A program made the translations under genes and the position numbers. The notes under the pieces were generated by a model that was not told the origin of the DNA, made no database searches, and saw only the letters and a program-made list of their open reading frames with translations. 64,000 bases of DNA, taken from positions 9,068,001-9,132,000 of the forward strand of contig NZ_CP085173.1 in assembly GCF_020616555.1 (NCBI RefSeq), written 5' to 3'. Source of the stretch: Streptomyces longhuiensis. Its GTDB lineage: Bacteria; Actinomycetota; Actinomycetes; Streptomycetales; Streptomycetaceae. Numbering within the stretch: position 1 is the first letter of the stretch; each line of letters starts with the position of its first letter. Shown here piece by piece: positions 56,754 through 64,000 of the stretch.

Positions 56754-57536
56754 TCAGGCCGTTTTGACGGATCCGCCGTCGATGAGGTGGTCGGTGCCCG
56801 TGGTCGCGGCGGCGAGTGGTGAGGTGAGGTAGGTGACGAGGGCTGCGACCTCGGCCGGCTCGATGAGCCGGCCGATGAGCATGCCCGTCGCTGAGGGGAG
56901 TCCCGCCAGGAGATCGGCGTGCGGGATGCCCATGGATGCCGCGAGTTCCGCTCCGTAGCCGGTGGGGCTTTCCCACATGGCGGTTCGGACCGGCCCGGGG
57001 GAGACCGTGTTCACCCGGACACCGCGCGGGCCGAATTCATCCGCGAGTGCCTTGCCGAAGGCGGTGAGCGCGGCCTTGGCCGTCGTGTAGGCGATCGGTC
57101 CGCTGTGGGGGACGCGGGCTCCGACGGAGGACACGTTGACGATCGCGCCGCGTGTGGCCAGCAGGGCGGGCAGGGCGGCGCGGGTGACACGGACCGTGGC
57201 GAAGAAGTTCAGGTCCACCACCTCCGCCCACTGCGCGTCGGTCGTGTCGAGGAAGCCGCCGCTGAGGCCCCCGTCGCCGCCGCCGACGTTGTTGACCAGG
57301 ATGTCGATGCCGCCCAGTTCGGTCACAGCCTCGGTGGCCAGGCGCTCGGGTGACGCGGGATCGGACAGGTCCACCGCCACGAGCGTGGCGCCGGTCGCCT
57401 TCAGTTCCGTTGTGGGAGTACGGGCGGCCGCGACGACGCGGACGCCTTCGGCGACCAACGCCCGAACGACCGCCAGCCCGATGCCCCGGCTCGCCCCTGT
57501 GACCAGTGCAGCCTTGCCGTTCAACTGCAGATCCAT
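56754..57536 (-). CDS. Short-chain dehydrogenase/reductase
   Basis: A 260-residue SDR with TGASRGIG at residues 13-20, NNVGG, catalytic Ser in VNVSSVGARVPHSGP, and YTTAK as the Tyr-Lys pair. It ends ATTGTDHLIDGGSVKTA. GGAG lies just before ATG 57536. It is divergent from a TetR regulator with palindromes in the shared control region, so it is probably the regulated target. The substrate is unknown. Confidence 0.9.
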   Translation of the reverse strand: MDLQLNGKAALVTGASRGIGLAVVRALVAEGVRVVAAARTPTTELKATGATLVAVDLSDPASPERLATEAVTELGGIDILVNNVGGGDGGLSGGFLDTTDAQWAEVVDLNFFATVRVTRAALPALLATRGAIVNVSSVGARVPHSGPIAYTTAKAALTAFGKALADEFGPRGVRVNTVSPGPVRTAMWESPTGYGAELAASMGIPHADLLAGLPSATGMLIGRLIEPAEVAALVTYLTSPLAAATTGTDHLIDGGSVKTA

Positions 57537-57568
57537 GGTGTAACTCCGTAGATAGCCGCGTCTCATGT

Positions 57569-57606
57569 GATGCATCGAAGGTAGAACATGCATCATTGAT
57601 GTTGCA
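57569..57606. promoter_or_regulatory. Paired palindromes, probable TetR operators
   Basis: GATGCATC (57569-57576) is a perfect palindrome. TGCATCATTGATGTTGCA (57589-57606) is an 18-base imperfect palindrome with CATCA-T-TGATG at its centre. Both lie in the A+T-rich space between the divergent SDR and TetR genes. Confidence 0.55.
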
Positions 57607-57677
57607 AGTTATCTATGAGTCGCCACACCGTCGTATTCTCGTGGAGTCACCCACAGACCCGGAAGGATCGGCACCCC

Positions 57678-58265
57678 ATGGCGCTGCCCGCCTCTGCCAA
57701 GCCGCTGCGCGCCGACGTGGAGCGGACCGTGAGAGCGATCCTCGAAGCCGCCGAGCGGGTCCTGTCCGTGAACCCGGCGGCGACGATGGAGCAGATCGCC
57801 GAGGCCGCCGGGGTCGCGCGGACCACCGTTCACCGGCGGTTCGCGTCGCGCGACGCCCTGATCACGGCCCTGGCCACCTGGGCGACGCAGAGGTTCCATG
57901 AGGCCGTCGAAGCCGCCAGGCCGGACACCGCCCCGCCGGCGATCGCCCTCTACCAGGTCACCGCGAACGTGCTCCGCGTGAAGATCGGATGGGGCTTCGC
58001 CATGGGCGCCGACCTCGCGGACGCCCCGGAGGCCGCGCGCGTGCACGCCGAGGTATTGGCCCGGTGCGAGCGGCTGTTCGCGCGTGCCCGCGATGCGGGC
58101 CTCCTCACCCCCGACACGGATCTGGACTGGGCGCGGCGCGTCTACTATGCCCTCATCCATGAAGCCGCCACCGAGGCGCCCGATACCGACGCCGACGTGG
58201 ACGCCCTGGCCACGCGCGTCGTCGACACCCTGCTGCACGGGATCGGTCAGCGGGCCACGCACTGA
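57678..58265 (+). CDS. TetR family transcriptional regulator
   Basis: A 195-residue repressor. The N-terminal helix-turn-helix reads ILEAAERVLSVNPAATMEQIAEAAGVARTTVHRRFASRDALITAL. The remaining helices form the ligand domain, ending ADVDALATRVVDTLLHGIG. ATG 57678 has GGAAGG about ten bases upstream; the in-frame ATG at 57615 would place the start inside the control region. It probably represses the divergent SDR and itself. The ligand is unknown. Confidence 0.9.
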   Translation: MALPASAKPLRADVERTVRAILEAAERVLSVNPAATMEQIAEAAGVARTTVHRRFASRDALITALATWATQRFHEAVEAARPDTAPPAIALYQVTANVLRVKIGWGFAMGADLADAPEAARVHAEVLARCERLFARARDAGLLTPDTDLDWARRVYYALIHEAATEAPDTDADVDALATRVVDTLLHGIGQRATH

Positions 58266-58410
58266 CACGGATCCATGTGCGTACCCGCCTGCCTCGGCCC
58301 GTGCCGGCCCGCCCTGTGTCGGCCCCGCGCGGGGTTGCGCGTCGGTTCGCCGTTCCGAGTCGTCGAGGGATCATGACCGCGTCGCCGGGCGGCGGTCACG
58401 GGCCGGTGCC

Positions 58411-58448
58411 GCCCGCCTTCCCGGTCGACGTCGGTCGGGAAGGCGGGC
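58411..58448. terminator. Perfect 13-bp hairpin
   Basis: GCCCGCCTTCCCG (58411-58423) pairs with CGGGAAGGCGGGC (58436-58448) around a 12-base loop. It separates the convergent TetR and ABC-transporter genes. Confidence 0.75.
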
Positions 58449-58473
58449 CGGGATCGGGAAGTGTCACATCCCG

Positions 58474-59319
58474 TCAGGACTCCGTGACGGCGTCCGCCGG
58501 TCGCAGGACCCGGGCCAGGAACTCGCGGGTGCGGCGGTGTTGGGGGTTGCTGAGGACTTCGTCAGGGGTGCCCTGTTCGACGATGACGCCGTCGTCCATG
58601 AAGACGACACGGTCGGCGACTTCGCGGGCGAAGCCCATCTCGTGGGTCACGACCATCATGGTCATCCCGTCGTCCGCGAGACCGCGCATGACGGCGAGGA
58701 CGTCTCCGACCAGTTCGGGGTCGAGCGCACTGGTGGGTTCGTCGAACAGCATCAGCTCGGGGCCCATCGACAGGGCGCGGGCGATGGCCACCCGTTGCTG
58801 CTGGCCGCCCGACAGCTGTGCGGGATAGCTGTCCTCCTTTTCGGCGAGGCCGACGCGGGCCAAGTTCTGCCGCGCCACCCGGACCGCTTCAGCCTTGTCG
58901 CGGCCGAGAACCCGGCGCTGAGCGATCGTCAGGTTGTCCAGCACGCTCAAGTGCGCGAAGAGGTTGAACTGCTGGAAGACCATGCCGATCCGGCGACGTA
59001 GCCGGTCGATGTCCACATCCGGGTCGGTGATGTCGGTCCCGGCGATGAGGACGTGGCCCTGGGTGGGTTCTTCGAGGAGGTTGGTGCAGCGCAGCAACGT
59101 CGACTTGCCCGACCCGGAAGGGCCGATGACGCACACCACTTCGCCTGTGTCGACGGTGAAGTCGATGCCGCGCAGGACCTGAAGGTCACCGAAGGACTTG
59201 TGGAGCGCGCGGATCTCGATCGCCCGGGTCGGCGTGGGCGTGTCGTCGGTGGTGGCATTCGTCATGCCCGTCCCCTTGTGTTCTCTCGTGCTGCCGGACG
59301 GCTCGCCGGTGGTGCTCAT
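58474..59319 (-). CDS. Polar amino-acid ABC transporter ATP-binding protein
   Basis: A 281-residue ATPase of the GlnQ/GluA type: Walker [11 protein letters not shown]-loop [17 protein letters not shown], signature LSGGQQQR, Walker [15 protein letters not shown] and switch His in VVTHEMGFA. It powers amino-acid import with the permease upstream. ATG 59319 starts three bases after the permease stop. ATG 59265 has a better ribosome-binding site (AAGGGGAC) and starts closer to the conserved domain, so it may be the true start. Confidence 0.92.
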   Translation of the reverse strand: MSTTGEPSGSTREHKGTGMTNATTDDTPTPTRAIEIRALHKSFGDLQVLRGIDFTVDTGEVVCVIGPSGSGKSTLLRCTNLLEEPTQGHVLIAGTDITDPDVDIDRLRRRIGMVFQQFNLFAHLSVLDNLTIAQRRVLGRDKAEAVRVARQNLARVGLAEKEDSYPAQLSGGQQQRVAIARALSMGPELMLFDEPTSALDPELVGDVLAVMRGLADDGMTMMVVTHEMGFAREVADRVVFMDDGVIVEQGTPDEVLSNPQHRRTREFLARVLRPADAVTES

Positions 59320-59322
59320 CGT

Positions 59323-60174
59323 TCACCGTGCCTTCGCATGGCCCGCCTCCAGGCGGCGCACCACGTAGCCCAGCGGGACGGTGATCAGGAGGTAGCAGAG
59401 ACCGGCCACGAAGATGGGTGTGGTGTTGGCGGTCTCACTGGCCAGGTCCCGTCCGAACTTGGTGAGTTCACGTGTTTCCAGCGAGACGCCGAGGAACAGC
59501 ACCAGGGACGAGTCCTTGAAGAGAAGGACCAGTTCGTTGGTGAGTGGCGGCACGATGATCCGGAAGGCCTGGGGGATGACGATCGACCACATGGCCCTCG
59601 CGTGCGACATGCCCAGCGTCCGCGCGGCCTCCATCTGACCGCGGGGCACGGCCTGGATGCCGGCCCTGATGGTCTCCGCCATGTACGCGGCGGCGACGAG
59701 GCCCAGGGCCACGGCGACCTGCCCGTACGCGCCACCCGGTATGGCGAGGCCGGGGAACGCCAGGGGGACGCCGACCCCGATGAAGATGAAGATCAGCAGG
59801 GCGGGCAGCCCGCGGAACACCTCGATGTAGAGAGTGGCGAGCCACCGGTAGGGGGCCACCGAGGAGAGCCGCATGAGGGCGACGATCAGCCCGAGCACGA
59901 GGCCCACACCGAAACCCGACAGGGTGTACGCCACCGTGTTGGTCAGCGCCACCGTCAGCAGGTCCGGGAACATCCGCTTGGCCACGGAGAGTTCGAGGAA
60001 CTGCTGCTGCAACTGGTGCCAGTCGGCCAGTACGGCGACGGCGATCACCGCACCGGCCAGGACGACGTACTGCGCACCGCGGAGCATGCTGCGCCGTCGG
60101 CGTGGGGAGAGGCGGGGGCGCGGGGCCGCCTGAGCCGGGGCCTTCGTAGCGACGGGAGTGGGCGAGGAGGTCAC
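59323..60174 (-). CDS. Amino-acid ABC transporter permease
   Basis: A 283-residue permease of the HisM/GlnP family. After a polar N-terminus of about 30 residues come around five helices with the family segment FRGLPALLIFIFIGVGVPLAF and the EAA loop AAYMAETIRAGIQAVPRGQMEAARTLGM. GTG 60174 overlaps the binding-protein stop (GTGA). Only one permease is encoded, so it likely works as a homodimer. Confidence 0.92.
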   Translation of the reverse strand: MTSSPTPVATKAPAQAAPRPRLSPRRRRSMLRGAQYVVLAGAVIAVAVLADWHQLQQQFLELSVAKRMFPDLLTVALTNTVAYTLSGFGVGLVLGLIVALMRLSSVAPYRWLATLYIEVFRGLPALLIFIFIGVGVPLAFPGLAIPGGAYGQVAVALGLVAAAYMAETIRAGIQAVPRGQMEAARTLGMSHARAMWSIVIPQAFRIIVPPLTNELVLLFKDSSLVLFLGVSLETRELTKFGRDLASETANTTPIFVAGLCYLLITVPLGYVVRRLEAGHAKAR

Positions 60175-61001
60175 TGGGACACGGCCTCCGCGGGCATCGG
60201 GCCGATCCACTTCTCGTACAGCTTCTTGTACGTGCCGTCCCGCTTGGCCTTCTTGATGGCCTTGTCGATGGCGGCGAGGAGCTTGGGGTTGCCGCCCTTG
60301 CGCACGGCGAAGCCGTACTTCTCGCCCGTCTGGACCGTGCCCGTGACGGTGAACTTCGCTGCGTTGGCCGGATCCTTGAGCCAGTTCTGGACCACCGGAT
60401 AGTCCTGAATGACGACGTCCACCTGGCCGGTGCGCAGCCCGTTGAGTTCGGCGTCCGAGCTCTCGAACGACTTGGAGTCGATGCCGGCGGCGTGCGCGGT
60501 GTCCTCGCCGGTGGTGGCCGACTGCGATCCCAGCTTGATCTTGCCGCTCTTGATGGCGCCCAGCGACTTGGCCTTGACGCCCTTACGGGCCAACAGGGCC
60601 TGGTTCGCGTCGAAGTAGGGGGTCGAGAAAGCGAGGTGCTGCTTGCGCTCGGGAGTGATCGTCATGCCCGCGGCAGCCACGTCGCAGACCCCCGCGTTGA
60701 GGTCCGCACCCGTTTTGATCGTCTCGAACGACTTGTCCACGATCTGCTGCTTCAGGCCGAGGTCGTCGGCGACCAGATCGATCAGATCGACGTCGAACCC
60801 GACGATCTTCTTGCCCTTCTCCGACTGGAACGGGGCGTACGGGAGATGCGTACACGTCGTCAACTGGCCGGATTTGACCAGCTTCACGCCGCCGGCCGTC
60901 GTGGTGGCCTGTTCCTTGCTGCAGGCGGTGGCCGACAGGGCGAGCGTGGCGGCGAGCACGAGCGGGGTGGAGCGGCGGACGAGTCTTCCGTGAGTGCTCA
61001 C
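60171..61001 (-). CDS. Amino-acid ABC transporter substrate-binding lipoprotein
   Basis: A 276-residue family-3 solute-binding protein. Lipobox LSATACS lies at residues about 22-28. The mature protein has LTTCTHLPYAPFQSEKGKKIVGFDVDLIDLVADDLGL, GVCDVAAAGMTITPERKQHLAFSTPYFDANQALLA and LNGLRTGQVDVVIQD. These are typical of binders of polar amino acids such as glutamate or glutamine. GTG 61001 follows GAGGGAAG; the ATG 18 bases further out has none. It is first in the operon. Confidence 0.92.
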   Translation of the reverse strand: MSTHGRLVRRSTPLVLAATLALSATACSKEQATTTAGGVKLVKSGQLTTCTHLPYAPFQSEKGKKIVGFDVDLIDLVADDLGLKQQIVDKSFETIKTGADLNAGVCDVAAAGMTITPERKQHLAFSTPYFDANQALLARKGVKAKSLGAIKSGKIKLGSQSATTGEDTAHAAGIDSKSFESSDAELNGLRTGQVDVVIQDYPVVQNWLKDPANAAKFTVTGTVQTGEKYGFAVRKGGNPKLLAAIDKAIKKAKRDGTYKKLYEKWIGPMPAEAVSQ

Positions 61002-61377
61002 TGGACTTCCCTCGGGCATGGAGAGAGGCAACTTTCCCTGGGCAGGGAGAAGTTGACCTGGAATGGGACGGGCACCGACGGGTGCCCGCGCAGCCGTGAC
61101 CACGGGCCACTGGGGACGGGCCCGAACGGAGCTCCGACTGCGGTGGGCACACCCTGCATCAGCGCGAACACGAAAGTCCAGGGCTGTCACCAGCCACTCC
61201 GGAAGCCTTCACATTTTCGATCTTGAGTGGCGCGGGTCGTGCGGGGGAGGCCGTCATCGGCCGGGCGCACGGTCGCCGGCCGGGGCGTATGCAGGGATGG
61301 CGTGCACATGTCTTGACGAGTGGTCTCGACCACAAGCACCGTTACGGGAGAGCCGTTCTTCGTCCTGTGGGGGGCAC
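61002..61377. other. Gene-free divergent promoter region
   Basis: These 376 bases separate the amino-acid transporter operon and the phosphodiester glycosidase gene. A short A+T-richer patch near 61208-61224 may be part of the operon promoter. TTGACG (61313-61318) and the inverted repeat GTGGTC-TC-GACCAC (61320-61333) could serve the plus-strand gene. No coding frame is credible. Confidence 0.45.
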
Positions 61378-62994
61378 GTGAACAGCAGACCGTTCGCCGT
61401 GGGTGCGGTGTTGTCCGTCCTCGCCGTCGTGGGAGGCCTGGCGGTTCCGGCCTCGTCGGCGCCGCCTTCGAGGCCGGTCGGGGTGTTGCCTCTCGGCCCC
61501 GCCGACCTGACCGAGACGCGGACGTCGCAGCAGCTCCAGCCCGGTGTCACCCTCACCCGAATCGTGCGCGGCGCCGATGCCCCGGCGCTTGCCTGGACGG
61601 TCGAGGTCTCCATCCCCGGCGGCGCCGGCTCGCCGGACCCCGACGCGCCACCGTCGGCGCTCAACGACCACGCGAGCGCCGACGACCTGGTCGCCCGACT
61701 GCGCGAACACGGCTTCGAGGCGCGGGCCGAGGAGGTCACCACACAGGCGACGGCGGACTTCGCGGGCGGCACGCTCGGATGGCGCGTCCGTGTCGGTGAG
61801 TTCGGCTCGCAGTCCGCGGCCACGGCCGAGCGCACCCGGCTGCGGACAGCCGGATACACCGGGGCCGCCGTGTACCAAGGGTGGGACGGGGACCCCATGG
61901 ACCGGGGTCCGTGGCGGATCGACGTTCTCACCATCGACCCGCACCGCTTCCACGGCGCGCTGAGAGCCTCGTACGGGCCGGATCTGGAGAACCGGGAGAC
62001 GACCAGCCAACTCGTGGCCGCGGCCGGGGCGACCGCGGGGGTCAACGCCGGGTTCTTCGTCCTCGACCCGAACGCCGGCGCCCCCGGGGACCCGGCCGGT
62101 GTCGGCGTGTATGACGGCAAGTTCCTGAGTGAACCCGTGAGCGGGCGGCCCTCCCTCGTGATCCACGATTCCGGGCGTCGGACCGACGTCGCGCGGCTCA
62201 CCTGGCAGGGCAAGCTGTCCGGCCGGGGCACCTCTCTCCCGCTGGACGGGATCAACCGCGTCCCCGGCCTGATCAGGAACTGCGGCGGCACCGCCGACGA
62301 CACGCCCACCTCGCTGCCCCTGCATGATGCGACCTGCACGGACGGCGACGAACTCGTGGCCTTCACGCCCGAGTTCGGCGAACGCACTCCGAGTGGCGAA
62401 GGGTTCGAGGCCGTACTCGATCGCCACGGACGGGTACTTGAGGTGCGTTCGCCGCGCGGCGGATCGCTGCCGGAAGGCGGCAGCTCCGTGCAGGCGACCG
62501 GACGCTACACCTCCCAGCTGGCCGAACTGGCGCAGACCGGCGGCGAGTTGCGGATACGGGCCGCGTTGAAGGACGCGCACGGCCGTACGGTCTCCCCCTC
62601 CATGAGCACCAGCATCCTCAACGGCGGCCCCGAACTCGTCCGGGACGGCCGTACACACGTCACGGTGGCCACCGACGGCATGGTCCAGCCCGGCAATCCC
62701 AGCTTCTATTACGGCTGGGTGCACAAACGCAATCCGCGCACGCTCGCCGGAGTCGACGCCGCGGGACGGACCGTTCTCGTCACGGCCGACGGACGAAGCA
62801 CCGGCGCGCTCGGACTCAGCATCCCGGAGAGCGCCGCGGTCGCGAAGGCGCTGGGCCTGCGCGACGCGATGAACCTCGACGGCGGCGGGTCCACCACCAT
62901 GGTCGCCGGCGGGGGCGTGATCAACGCCCCGTCCGACGCGACCGGAGAACGCCCGGTCGGAGACGCCCTGTTGGTCCTCCCCGGCCGAAAATGA
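61378..62994 (+). CDS. Secreted phosphodiester glycosidase (NAGPA family) with SPOR-like segment
   Basis: A 538-residue exported enzyme. The signal peptide reads FAVGAVLSVLAVVGGLAVPASSA. Residues about 95-165 (SADDLVARLREHGFEARAEE to YTGAAVYQGWDG) resemble a SPOR peptidoglycan-binding repeat. Residues about 180-538 are the NAGPA domain, with GVNAGFFVLDPNAGAPGDPAGVGV and the family's best motif RDAMNLDGGGSTTMV near the end. NAGPA proteins cleave N-acetylglucosamine or similar sugars from phosphodiesters, so cell-wall teichoic acids or exopolysaccharides are possible targets. GTG 61378 follows a G-rich site. An esterase gene follows 20 bases later. Confidence 0.9.
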   Translation: MNSRPFAVGAVLSVLAVVGGLAVPASSAPPSRPVGVLPLGPADLTETRTSQQLQPGVTLTRIVRGADAPALAWTVEVSIPGGAGSPDPDAPPSALNDHASADDLVARLREHGFEARAEEVTTQATADFAGGTLGWRVRVGEFGSQSAATAERTRLRTAGYTGAAVYQGWDGDPMDRGPWRIDVLTIDPHRFHGALRASYGPDLENRETTSQLVAAAGATAGVNAGFFVLDPNAGAPGDPAGVGVYDGKFLSEPVSGRPSLVIHDSGRRTDVARLTWQGKLSGRGTSLPLDGINRVPGLIRNCGGTADDTPTSLPLHDATCTDGDELVAFTPEFGERTPSGEGFEAVLDRHGRVLEVRSPRGGSLPEGGSSVQATGRYTSQLAELAQTGGELRIRAALKDAHGRTVSPSMSTSILNGGPELVRDGRTHVTVATDGMVQPGNPSFYYGWVHKRNPRTLAGVDAAGRTVLVTADGRSTGALGLSIPESAAVAKALGLRDAMNLDGGGSTTMVAGGGVINAPSDATGERPVGDALLVLPGRK

Positions 62995-63014
62995 CCCCGT
63001 CGACAGGAGCAGCC

Positions 63015-64000
63015 ATGACCGCCGCCACGATCCGCCGCGCCAGATGCCTCCTGCTCGCCCTGGCCGTCCTGCTGCTCACCCTGACACCGAACGCACCGTC
63101 CGTGGCCGCCGACGCTCGCGGTGCCGAGGTCGTCGCCGTCACCCAGGTCGCCGACCGTCAGGTGGATCTGTCCGTACGCTCCTCGGCTCTCGGCGGCCGG
63201 ACCGTCCACGTCCGACTGCTCACGCCCGACGGCTGGAACCCGGGCGACCACCGTCGGCACTGGCCGACCCTGTGGCTGCTGCACGGGTGCTGCGGCGACT
63301 ACACGTCGTGGACGAGCCGGACCGACGTCGCCCGCATCGACAGCCTGCGCGACGTCCTCGTGGTGATGCCGGAGGCCGGCTGGAACGGCTGGTACAGCGA
63401 CTGGTGGAACAACGGCAACGGTGGTGACCCCGCCTGGGAGACGTTTCACACCAAGGAGCTGCGCCGACTCCTCGAAAGCGACTGGGGAGCGGGCCCGCGT
63501 CGCGTGGTCGCAGGACTGTCCATGGGAGGGCAGGGCGCGCTGATGTACGCGGCCCGGCACCCGGGCATGTTCAAGGCGGCAGCGGCGTACTCAGGATCCG
63601 TGCACCCGTTGCTGAACGACGAGTCGGTGGACCGCATCATGGGGTTCTTCGCGGGCCAGGGCGACGACCCGCGCCGGGTCTGGGGCGACCCCGTGGCGCA
63701 GCGGGATGTGTGGGCGGCTCATGACCCGTACTACCTGGCCAAGCGCCTCAAGCCGATCCCCGTGTACCTGTCGTGCGGCGACGGCACCGCGGGCCCCCTG
63801 GACCCACCAGGTGCCACGAACGCCCTCGAAGCGGACTTCAACCGGCAGAACCATGCCTTGGCGGGCGCGCTGGAAAAGGCGGGTGCCCGGCACGTGACGA
63901 CCAACTTCTACGGGCCTGGCACCCACAGCTGGCCGTACTGGCAACGAGAGCTGCACGCCTCGCTGCCGATGCTGTTGGGGGCGTTGAGGGTCACGAACTG
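63015..64000 (+). CDS. Secreted alpha/beta-hydrolase esterase (Ag85-like), 3' end outside window
   Basis: At least 328 residues of an exported esterase of the antigen 85/esterase D family. The signal peptide is RCLLLALAVLLLTLTPNAPSVAA. Conserved parts are VRLLTPDGWNPGD, LWLLHGCCGDYTSW (oxyanion region), VVMPEAGWNGWYSDWWNNG, GLSMGGQGALMYAARHPGMF with the nucleophile Ser, and FYGPGTHSWPYWQRELH with the catalytic His. Relatives transfer or hydrolyse acyl groups on cell-surface lipids or sugars. CAGGAGCAGCC precedes ATG 63015. It is 20 bases behind the phosphodiester glycosidase and probably co-transcribed. Little is missing, since the last helix is in view. Confidence 0.9.
   Translation, partial: MTAATIRRARCLLLALAVLLLTLTPNAPSVAADARGAEVVAVTQVADRQVDLSVRSSALGGRTVHVRLLTPDGWNPGDHRRHWPTLWLLHGCCGDYTSWTSRTDVARIDSLRDVLVVMPEAGWNGWYSDWWNNGNGGDPAWETFHTKELRRLLESDWGAGPRRVVAGLSMGGQGALMYAARHPGMFKAAAAYSGSVHPLLNDESVDRIMGFFAGQGDDPRRVWGDPVAQRDVWAAHDPYYLAKRLKPIPVYLSCGDGTAGPLDPPGATNALEADFNRQNHALAGALEKAGARHVTTNFYGPGTHSWPYWQRELHASLPMLLGALRVTN

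Overview
The window looks like chromosomal DNA of a Streptomyces or a very close actinomycete. It has very high G+C with G/C-rich third codon positions, many GTG starts, operons joined by ATGA/GTGA/TGATG overlaps, and typical families (SpoIIE-type PP2C phosphatases, DUF5302, DUF1707, ECF sigma/anti-sigma pair). I see no rRNA, tRNA, CRISPR array, insertion sequence or prophage. About 53 genes are supported; the first (1-375) and last (63015 on) run off the window.

Layout. 1-2713: a VOC protein, a DUF1707 membrane-associated protein, an SRPBCC protein and a DUF5996 protein. 3109-4350: the highlight, a 26-codon precursor peptide ending in Ala-Trp-Tyr-Leu-Trp-Tyr followed by a cytochrome P450, i.e. 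a minimal tryptorubin-like (atropopeptide) RiPP cluster, with a perfect 10-bp inverted repeat between the two genes. 4475-6207: an SDR and a secreted lamin-tail-domain protein with a His-rich tail. 6337-12246: a CitA/CitB-type two-component system, a TctC-type binding lipoprotein, a GntP-family permease and an MBL hydrolase. 12521-19137: an NCS1 permease, then an ABC transporter operon ending in a secreted beta-propeller/phosphoesterase. 19625-24175: DUF5302, an APC permease, and an MFS-MarR operon with its own operator.

24123-32666: a PP2C phosphatase, a DNA photolyase and a convergent four-gene lipid-modification operon (FAD oxidoreductase, DUF1365, cyclopropane-fatty-acid-synthase-like methyltransferase, DUF1295) divergent from an ECF sigma/anti-sigma pair. 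This is the actinobacterial SigK/RskA arrangement and resembles photo-oxidative-stress regulons. 32722-38959: GNAT, DHFR-like and thioesterase genes, then a divergent carboxylate locus (MHS transporter versus IclR regulator, CaiB-type CoA-transferase, citryl-CoA-lyase-like protein) with three 13-bp direct repeats in the control region. 39086-47722: a TPR/Sel1-like protein and a large signalling module (1410-aa hybrid kinase carrying about thirteen HAMP-like units, a coupled response regulator and a divergent SpoIIE phosphatase).

47840-64000: a hypothetical protein, a DUF899 protein, a DUF3592 protein, a GDT1/TMEM165-family putative Mn2+ exporter preceded by a yybP-ykoY (manganese) riboswitch, a Tat-exported discoidin-domain protein preceded by a LacI-type operator and divergent from a 29-codon small ORF, an LLM oxidoreductase, an SDR/TetR pair with operators, a polar amino-acid ABC transporter, and two secreted enzymes (phosphodiester glycosidase with a SPOR-like segment, Ag85-like esterase). 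Strong hairpins mark most convergent gene ends. All functional statements are read from sequence motifs and family memory; no database search was run.
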